From NCBI RefSeq assembly GCF_031085155.1, contig NZ_JAVHUL010000033.1, forward strand, positions 1 through 37,860: a DNA stretch of 37,860 bases, in the 5' to 3' direction. The DNA is from Mesonia profundi (GTDB lineage Bacteria > Bacteroidota > Bacteroidia > Flavobacteriales > Flavobacteriaceae). Both the position numbers and the translations under genes were made by a program. The notes beneath the pieces were generated by a model. That model saw nothing but the letters and a program-made list of their open reading frames with translations, did no database searches and was not told the DNA's origin. This document shows positions 32,618 to 37,860 of the stretch, piece after piece. Every line of letters starts with the position of its first letter. The stretch's first letter is position 1.

Positions 32618-32673
32618 AAACCCGCTTCGCTGTTAGAATATAGAGTATAGACTTGATGGTGACTAAGCAGAAA
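32618..32673 (+). repeat. Degenerate copy of the ~100-nt intergenic repeat
   Basis: CCCGCTTCGCTGTTAGAATA followed by GACTTGATGGTGACTAAGC parallels 30040-30086 with substitutions. Further right (32788-32820) lies GCCCGTCTGAACGAATTTCT, a weathered GC element. The 32605-32909 stretch has no gene. Confidence 0.5.
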
Positions 32674-32909
32674 GTCTTAGATGTTGAAATAAAACGAAAT
32701 TGCGACTGTTGATGTTGTTGAGAAACAAATCCTTCGTTCATACTTAAGGGATCAAACGTGGTATTTTCCCTAAAAAATGAGGAGTAGGGCCCGTCTGAAC
32801 GAATTTCTTCGAGCAGGGGGTGTAAAAAAATAAAACAGTATCAATTTATGTTAGTGAAAAATTGATAGTTTACTAATCAATTCTGCAAATAACAGAGCCT
32901 TCATGGGGT

Positions 32910-33659
32910 TTAAGATTCCTTTTCAACTACTGTTGAAAGCACTTCCCAAACATTTTCAGCGACTATTTTATGTCCTTCCACATTGGGGTGAATCCCATCA
33001 TTCTGATTCAATTCCTTAACTCCGCCTACATTTTCTAAGATAAATGGAATAAAAGTAAGTTCGTTTTCTTCGGCTAAATCATAGAAAATGGCTTTAAAAT
33101 TGGAGGTATACTCCTGTCCCATATTCGGAGGCATTTGCATTCCTGCCAGAATAATTTTAGTTTGCGGACTCTTAAGTTGAACCGCATCAATAATGGCTTG
33201 TAGATTGGCTCTGGTTTCAGATAATGCAACACCGCGCAGACCATCGTTAGCACCAAGTTCTAACACAAAAATATCAATATCTTGTTTGAGTACCCATGCG
33301 ATTCTACTTTTTCCGCCAGCGCTAGTTTCTCCGCTCAATCCAGAATTAATTACTTCATAATCCAAGCCTAAAGAATCAATTTTGGACTCAATTAAAGTTG
33401 GGAAAGCTTCAGTCGTATCTTCTAGGCCATAGCCAGCGGTAATGCTGTCTCCAAAAAACAAGATGGTTTTACTAGTGGTGGTTTGCGAAACTTCACTTTC
33501 AGAATTAACTGTATTCTCTTCTTCTTTCTCTTGAGAGTTCATTTTATCACCACAAGAAACAATCACCAATGCCATCAAGAAATAACAAAACTTTAATAGG
33601 TTTCGATGCTTAGAAATCACGCTTTTAAAGAGCGATTGTGTAGTTTTGAGCTTCAGCAT
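32910..33659 (-). CDS. tesA: SGNH-hydrolase lipoprotein, TesA-type lysophospholipase/arylesterase
   Basis: 249 residues. The signal region has a lipobox (ALVIVSC, Cys36), then an acidic linker. The SGNH blocks are GDSITAGYGL with Ser72, NSGLSGETSAGG, ELGANDGLRG and DGIHPN, matching the E. coli TesA order (Ser-Gly-Asn-Asp/His). TesA enzymes cleave acyl esters or thioesters in the periplasm. It is divergent from ybbA-ybbP, the gene neighbourhood also seen in E. coli, which supports the name. The N-terminus is unusually long before the lipobox; a start further inside (for example a GTG near residue 14) is possible. A -7 box for it lies inside ybbA at 33691. Confidence 0.9.
   Translation of the reverse strand: MLKLKTTQSLFKSVISKHRNLLKFCYFLMALVIVSCGDKMNSQEKEEENTVNSESEVSQTTTSKTILFFGDSITAGYGLEDTTEAFPTLIESKIDSLGLDYEVINSGLSGETSAGGKSRIAWVLKQDIDIFVLELGANDGLRGVALSETRANLQAIIDAVQLKSPQTKIILAGMQMPPNMGQEYTSNFKAIFYDLAEENELTFIPFILENVGGVKELNQNDGIHPNVEGHKIVAENVWEVLSTVVEKES
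33641..33648 (+). promoter_or_regulatory. -7 box for ybbA lying inside the tesA start
   Basis: TAGTTTTG is an exact TAnnTTTG, 38 nt before the ybbA ATG and within the first codons of tesA on the other strand. Confidence 0.4.
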
Positions 33660-33686
33660 AAGTTCTGTAATGATTATAAAAATTAG

Positions 33687-34376
33687 ATGGCAAAGATATT
33701 AAAGATTAACGGGTTAGAAAAGACTTATAAGAGCGGTTCTAAACAATTAACAGTCCTTCATGATATTTCTTTTGAAGTTGAAAAAGGACAGACTTTTTCT
33801 ATCGTGGGGCCTTCTGGTAGCGGAAAAACTACCTTATTAGGATTATGTGCGGGTCTGGACGAACCCAATGCCGGCAGTGTAGACTTATGTGGTTACACAT
33901 TGAATACACTTAATGAAGATGAACGCGCGCAATTGCGCAACCAAGAAGTGGGGTTTATTTTTCAGAATTTCCAGTTGTTACCCACCTTAACAGCGCTCGA
34001 AAATGTGAGTGTTCCTTTAGAGTTACAAGGTGCCAAAGATGCCGCGACTCGAGCTAAGGAGTTATTAGAAAAAGTAGGTTTGGGAGATCGCGTACAGCAT
34101 TATCCTTCCCAATTGTCTGGAGGCGAGCAGCAACGCGTAGCTTTGGCAAGAGCTTTCTCCAATAGACCCTCAATTTTATTTGCCGATGAACCTACGGGGA
34201 ATTTAGATGAAGAAACGGGAGAAAAAGTGATTCAGTTGCTGTTAGATCTCAATAAAGATGCAGGAACTACACTCGTCATTATTACCCACGATTTAGATTT
34301 AGCCGCAAGAACTCAGCAAATCTTGACCTTAAAAGGCGGACAGATTTTAACAAACGAAACCACGGCAACCTCTTGA
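33687..34376 (+). CDS. ybbA: ABC transporter ATPase, YbbA/LolD type
   Basis: 229 residues. Walker A GPSGSGKTTL (41-50), Q-loop FIFQNFQLLPT, signature LSGGEQQRVALARA, Walker B ILFADEPTGNLD and the H-loop His in IITHD. This is the MacB/LolD/YbbA class of ATPases that drive FtsX-type permeases by mechanotransmission rather than classical import. Its stop codon TGA overlaps the TTG start of the permease gene, so the two subunits are coupled. The divergent neighbour tesA supports assignment to the YbbA-YbbP system. Confidence 0.93.
   Translation: MAKILKINGLEKTYKSGSKQLTVLHDISFEVEKGQTFSIVGPSGSGKTTLLGLCAGLDEPNAGSVDLCGYTLNTLNEDERAQLRNQEVGFIFQNFQLLPTLTALENVSVPLELQGAKDAATRAKELLEKVGLGDRVQHYPSQLSGGEQQRVALARAFSNRPSILFADEPTGNLDEETGEKVIQLLLDLNKDAGTTLVIITHDLDLAARTQQILTLKGGQILTNETTATS
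33691..33698 (-). promoter_or_regulatory. -7 box for tesA lying inside the ybbA start
   Basis: On the minus strand it reads TATCTTTG, an exact TAnnTTTG, 31 nt before the tesA ATG and within codons 2-4 of ybbA. Confidence 0.4.
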
Positions 34377-36916
34377 GCAATTCCCCACTAACATCTAAAA
34401 ACAATACTGCTTGGCTCTTTAAAATGGCTTGGCGTGACGCTAAAGCAAGTAGAGTGCGTTTGCTGCTCTTTATGGCTTCTATTATCTTGGGAATTGCCGC
34501 TGTAGTTTCCATACAATTATTCAGTGAGAATCTTACGAACAACATTCAGTTGCAATCCAAATCCTTGATGGGTGCCGATTTTATTATCAAAAGCAAACAG
34601 CTTCCTTCAGCGAATGCGCAAAGGCTTATAGATTCTTTACAACCCGATGCTTCTGAAGTTAGGTTTGTGTCCATGATTGCTTTCCCAAAAAATGAGGGTA
34701 CCAAGTTAGTCCGTGTACGGGGATTAGAAGGTGATTTTCCTTTTTATGGCGACTTGGAAACCACACCAACGGCGGCAGCATCTCAATACCAATCTTCTGG
34801 CGGCGCTTTGGTAGATGCCACTTTGTTGTTGCAATACAGTATTAAACCTGGAGATTCCATCAAAATTGGGGAAATCACGCTTCCTATCGCTGGCGCATTG
34901 CAGGCGATTCCGGGCAATAATGCTATTTCAAGCTCTGTTGCGCCCTTAGTGGTGATTCCGAATCGATTTATAGAGGCTACCGAACTTTTACAGTTTGGAA
35001 GCAGAAGGGAATATCAGTTTTTTTACCAACAACCCGAGGTAGATTTAGAGCGATTGGAAGAGCGTTTGGAACCTAGACTCGAATTAGAAGACGCTGGTTT
35101 AGACACCCATATCAGTACCAGTAAAAGGTTGGGTCGTCGCTATGAAAATGTAGGTTCGTTTTTAAACCTCACCGCCTTTATTGCCTTATTGCTAGGCTGT
35201 GTGGGAATTGCCAGTTCGGTCAATATTTACATCAAGGAAAAAATTAAGGCCATCGCCGTCTTAAAATGTTTGGGCGCCTCTAGAAAACAAAGCTTTTTGA
35301 TTTTTTTAATCCAAATTGCAGGGATTGGGCTTTTAGGAGGTTTTATAGGAACGGCTTTAGGAATAGGACTTCAGGAGCTTTTTCCTTATCTTCTCAAAGA
35401 ATTTTTTCCTTTTGATTTACAAATAAGCATCACGGCACAACCTATACTGATGGGAATTTTTCTAGGCTTGGTGATGTTGGTGTTATTTGCCTTATTGCCC
35501 TTATTACGCACTTGGTATGTGTCGCCTTTAGAGGTGTTACGCTTTAGCGGAACTACCTTTACGGAATCAAAAAAAGCACGCTATATGGCGATTGGCATTC
35601 TCGTCTTATTTTTATATGGGTTCTCTTTTTGGCTGCTTAAAGATGCATTGTTTGCGTTGGCTTTTATTCTTGGTGTTTTGGTGACTTTTGCGGTGTTGGC
35701 AGGGATTGCAACCCTTAGCATGAAACTTGTTAAAAAGTACTTTCCTAAAGGAGCGCATTTTACAACCCGCCAAAGTTTACTCAATTTATTTAGACCTAAT
35801 AATCAGACTGTTGTATTGTTGGTGGCTATTGGGTTGGGGACTTTTCTAATTAGTACGCTATATTTTACCAAAGATATTTTACTGGATAAAACCGAATTAG
35901 GCCAAACCTCCCAAAGTGCCAATCTCATCACTTTAGATGTACAGCCTGACCAAATAGGGGAGGTGGCGGCCACTTTTAAGACGAATGATTTACCAGTGAT
36001 AGATAATATTCCGTTAGTGACGATGCGAATGCACAGCATAAAAAATGAGCTGGTAAATACTTTGCGAATCGACAGTACCACGCAAGTAAAAGAGTGGATT
36101 TTAAATCACGAATTTAGAACGACGTACCGCAGTGAACTCATTAATTCTGAAGAGATTATAGAAGGCGAGTGGGTGGCGTCTCAACAAGAAGGGAAGGTCG
36201 TACAAATTTCCATTTCAGATAATTTGGCGGAAGATGCTCAGGTGGGCGTTGGAGATGTAATCGTTTTTAATGTACAAGGCGTACAAATGGAAACAGTGGT
36301 AACAAGCATTAGAAAAGTAGATTGGGCCAACCTACAACTCAATTTTAGCATCGTCTTTCCTAAAGGCGTTTTAGAAAACGCGCCGCAATTTAATGTGTTA
36401 ACGACCTATGCCGCCACCGAAGAAAAGTCGGCGGGACTGCAACGCGATTTGGTTAGCAAATTCCCCAATGTATCGGTGATTGATTTAAGACAAGTCTACA
36501 CCGTCGTGGAAGGAATCTTGGACAAGGTATCGTGGGTGATCAATTTTATGGCCTTTTTTAGCATCCTCACAGGAATTATTGTGTTGATAGGTTCTGTGCG
36601 AACCAGTAAATACCAACGCATCAAGGAAAGCGTATTATTGCGGACTTTAGGTGCCAAGAATAAACAAATCTTAAGTATTACGGCCTTAGAATATATTTTC
36701 TTAGGGGTTTTGGGTAGCCTTGTCGGAATTATTCTCGCACTATTCAGTAGCTTTTTATTGGCGGTTTTTGTGTTTGAAGAAGCTTTTGTGCCGTCGTTCA
36801 TTCCGTTTTTAGTGTTTATCCCCGGAATTTCCTTATTGGTATTAGCCATTGGACTCAGTAATATTCGCGAAGTTTTAAAAAGCTCGCCCTTGGAAGTTTT
36901 ACGTAAAACGAATTAG
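34373..36916 (+). CDS. ybbP: ABC transporter permease, YbbP type with two FtsX domains
   Basis: 847 residues. TM1 is LLLFMASIILGIAAVVSI (about 26-43), then a periplasmic MacB-like part. A first FtsX block of three helices follows (about 260-390, with VNIYIKEKIKAIAVLKCLGASRKQ). A central helix group, a second periplasmic part and a final FtsX block (about 715-840, with RIKESVLLRTLGAKNKQI) come next. The two ...LK-LGA-RKQ motifs are the cytoplasmic coupling helices that contact the ATPase. The size and ten-helix plan match YbbP. The family is proposed to move or extract hydrophobic molecules at the inner membrane. The start is TTG overlapping the ybbA stop; the next ATG (34424, MAWRD) is the alternative and would still keep TM1. 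Confidence 0.9.
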   Translation: MSNSPLTSKNNTAWLFKMAWRDAKASRVRLLLFMASIILGIAAVVSIQLFSENLTNNIQLQSKSLMGADFIIKSKQLPSANAQRLIDSLQPDASEVRFVSMIAFPKNEGTKLVRVRGLEGDFPFYGDLETTPTAAASQYQSSGGALVDATLLLQYSIKPGDSIKIGEITLPIAGALQAIPGNNAISSSVAPLVVIPNRFIEATELLQFGSRREYQFFYQQPEVDLERLEERLEPRLELEDAGLDTHISTSKRLGRRYENVGSFLNLTAFIALLLGCVGIASSVNIYIKEKIKAIAVLKCLGASRKQSFLIFLIQIAGIGLLGGFIGTALGIGLQELFPYLLKEFFPFDLQISITAQPILMGIFLGLVMLVLFALLPLLRTWYVSPLEVLRFSGTTFTESKKARYMAIGILVLFLYGFSFWLLKDALFALAFILGVLVTFAVLAGIATLSMKLVKKYFPKGAHFTTRQSLLNLFRPNNQTVVLLVAIGLGTFLISTLYFTKDILLDKTELGQTSQSANLITLDVQPDQIGEVAATFKTNDLPVIDNIPLVTMRMHSIKNELVNTLRIDSTTQVKEWILNHEFRTTYRSELINSEEIIEGEWVASQQEGKVVQISISDNLAEDAQVGVGDVIVFNVQGVQMETVVTSIRKVDWANLQLNFSIVFPKGVLENAPQFNVLTTYAATEEKSAGLQRDLVSKFPNVSVIDLRQVYTVVEGILDKVSWVINFMAFFSILTGIIVLIGSVRTSKYQRIKESVLLRTLGAKNKQILSITALEYIFLGVLGSLVGIILALFSSFLLAVFVFEEAFVPSFIPFLVFIPGISLLVLAIGLSNIREVLKSSPLEVLRKTN

Positions 36917-37132
36917 AAAAATGAGAATTTAAGATTGGAGATTTTTGATTGTGGATTTAAGATTTTTGAGATTGACGAGGGGATAGGTGGTCGTAAATAC
37001 TGAATAATGAACACTCAATACTCAACATACCGCGTGTCACCTGTTCTGATCTTGTTTTTGATGCTTAATATATTTTTATTTTTCAATAATTTCGGATAAT
37101 AGAGAGCAAAAATAAACTTGCATCTCAACTTT
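36917..37132. other. Gene-free stretch after ybbP with low-complexity GATTTTTGA sequence
   Basis: 36931-36975 contains repeated AAGATT/GATTTTTGA words, related in kind to the TCAAAAA run at 29318. 37005-37026 holds ATGAACACTCAATACTCAAC, also repetitive in character. No gene and no clear terminator for ybbP are seen. Confidence 0.4.
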
Positions 37133-37140
37133 TATTTTTG
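37133..37140 (+). promoter_or_regulatory. -7 promoter box of the 37241 gene
   Basis: TATTTTTG is an exact TAnnTTTG, but 100 nt before the ATG at 37241, so the leader would be long. No -33 element is evident. Confidence 0.4.
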
Positions 37141-37240
37141 TAATATAAATAACTCTGTTCCAAAACAATAGAACAACTTCATTTTCTCTTTCGTATCTCT
37201 GCAGTACGCAATTAAAGCTACTCCCAATTTTTTATAAAAT

Positions 37241-37669
37241 ATGAATACACACACGTCTAAAAGAGAAACAAGCGTAACACTTTTAATTACAGAAGCCATC
37301 AAAACCATGCATTTACCTAGCATAAAAAAGCATTTGATTGCACTTGATCTAGAGCACAGAGATGACATTAAAGAATTGCTAAATGACTTAAAACCTATTT
37401 TTAAGGCTTGGCAAAAAGAAGATCAAAATTCTCAATTAGTAGGGGAGGTATTAACCCGAGAGAGTAGGTGTATAGCCTGTATTTTTGGTAAACAAATTAT
37501 TCGGTTTGATTTTAGTTACAAGCATAAATCAGCTCCTGCTCCAGAAAATCAAATTGTTTATACCCAAAGTTTTGGGATACGCATCGAAGAGAAAAACGAT
37601 CACCTACAACATATTCAAGTTTGTAATGCCTTTCTTAATATAACAGAAATGGAAAGTTTTAAAGATTAA
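37241..37669 (+). CDS. Protein of unknown function
   Basis: 142 residues, soluble, no signal peptide. The N-terminal ~60 residues look helical and basic (KTMHLPSIKKHLIALDLEHRDDIKELL). The second part alternates hydrophobic and polar residues as in a beta sheet (CIACIFGKQIIRFDFSYKHK ... YTQSFGIRIEE). Three Cys occur (CIAC and VCNAF) without a clear metal-site spacing. I do not recognise a family. The gene stands alone with a -7 box about 100 nt upstream. After its stop (37670-37860) there is an AT-rich stretch to the window edge. Confidence 0.6.
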   Translation: MNTHTSKRETSVTLLITEAIKTMHLPSIKKHLIALDLEHRDDIKELLNDLKPIFKAWQKEDQNSQLVGEVLTRESRCIACIFGKQIIRFDFSYKHKSAPAPENQIVYTQSFGIRIEEKNDHLQHIQVCNAFLNITEMESFKD

Positions 37670-37860
37670 ATGGTGAAGTAATTTCGACGGCCGAGTCAGT
37701 TAATTACTGACTAATCTTTAATAAATTTCGAAAGTTGTATCCTTAAATTTTCTCTTTTTTTCTCCAATCTTACTTTTACAATTGCTAGATTCAAGTAATA
37801 AACGCAACTTCTGTGTTAAACAAAATTTTGTCCATCATTTCTAATGGTGTATCAAATTTA

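Noticed and set aside
37791-37859. Possible 3' end of a minus-strand gene at the right edge (reading KFDTPLEMMDKILFNTEVAF)
   Set aside because: Only about 22 codons are in the window, with no family signal. It may be the tail of a gene beyond the edge, but it cannot be supported.

Overview
The window looks like chromosomal DNA of a marine-type member of the Flavobacteriaceae (Bacteroidetes). The evidence is AT-rich DNA with a low-GC codon bias, repeated use of the Bacteroidetes -7 promoter box TAnnTTTG a short distance before start codons, few purine-rich ribosome binding sites, a type IX secretion C-terminal sorting domain (LYPNPTNG), lipoproteins with acidic residues after the lipobox Cys, and typical flavobacterial versions of RecQ (with an extra C-terminal HTH), uracil phosphoribosyltransferase, ThiE and VF530. 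I saw no rRNA, tRNA, CRISPR array, phage or transposase gene.

Layout: (1) 1-4100 holds a glycosyltransferase remnant, a minimal DEAD-box helicase, recQ and a small disordered protein. (2) 4100-10400 is a run of plus-strand redox and detoxification genes: MFS exporter with Crp/Fnr regulator, Hsp31-like DJ-1 protein with an Old Yellow Enzyme, an FAD oxidoreductase and a YahK-like zinc alcohol dehydrogenase, closed by a strong terminator. (3) 10400-14200 holds upp with a GNAT acetyltransferase, a lipoprotein, and an FG-GAP/T9SS protein gene broken by two in-frame stops. (4) 14200-24000 holds a dispersed repeat, a DEVD-type DEAD-box helicase coupled to VF530, a frameshifted lipoprotein esterase, an MsrA variant, a secreted unknown, a cold-shock protein, OMPLA and a tandem DEAD-box/DbpA-like helicase pair. 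(5) 24000-31100 holds a ParDE toxin-antitoxin module, a zinc-ribbon SDR fusion, a J-domain/KTSC fusion, a lipoprotein, TspO, a small unknown, a ThiE homologue with altered active site and a degenerate one-domain DEAD-like protein, separated by GC-rich intergenic repeats. (6) 31100-37860 holds a frameshifted acyl-CoA dehydrogenase, the divergent tesA / ybbA-ybbP cluster and one unknown protein.

Themes. RNA/DNA helicases are unusually dense: RecQ, four DEAD-box enzymes and one degenerate relative, alongside a Csp, which fits RNA remodelling at low temperature, although the genes are not one operon. The 4-10 kb block fits disposal of reactive aldehydes, quinones and electrophiles. The intergenic space carries at least three related families of GC-rich, hairpin-forming dispersed repeats, one as a ~300-bp pair with a conserved small ORF. 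Three otherwise intact genes carry frameshifts or nonsense codons. These may be real decay or assembly error, and the sequence alone cannot separate the two.
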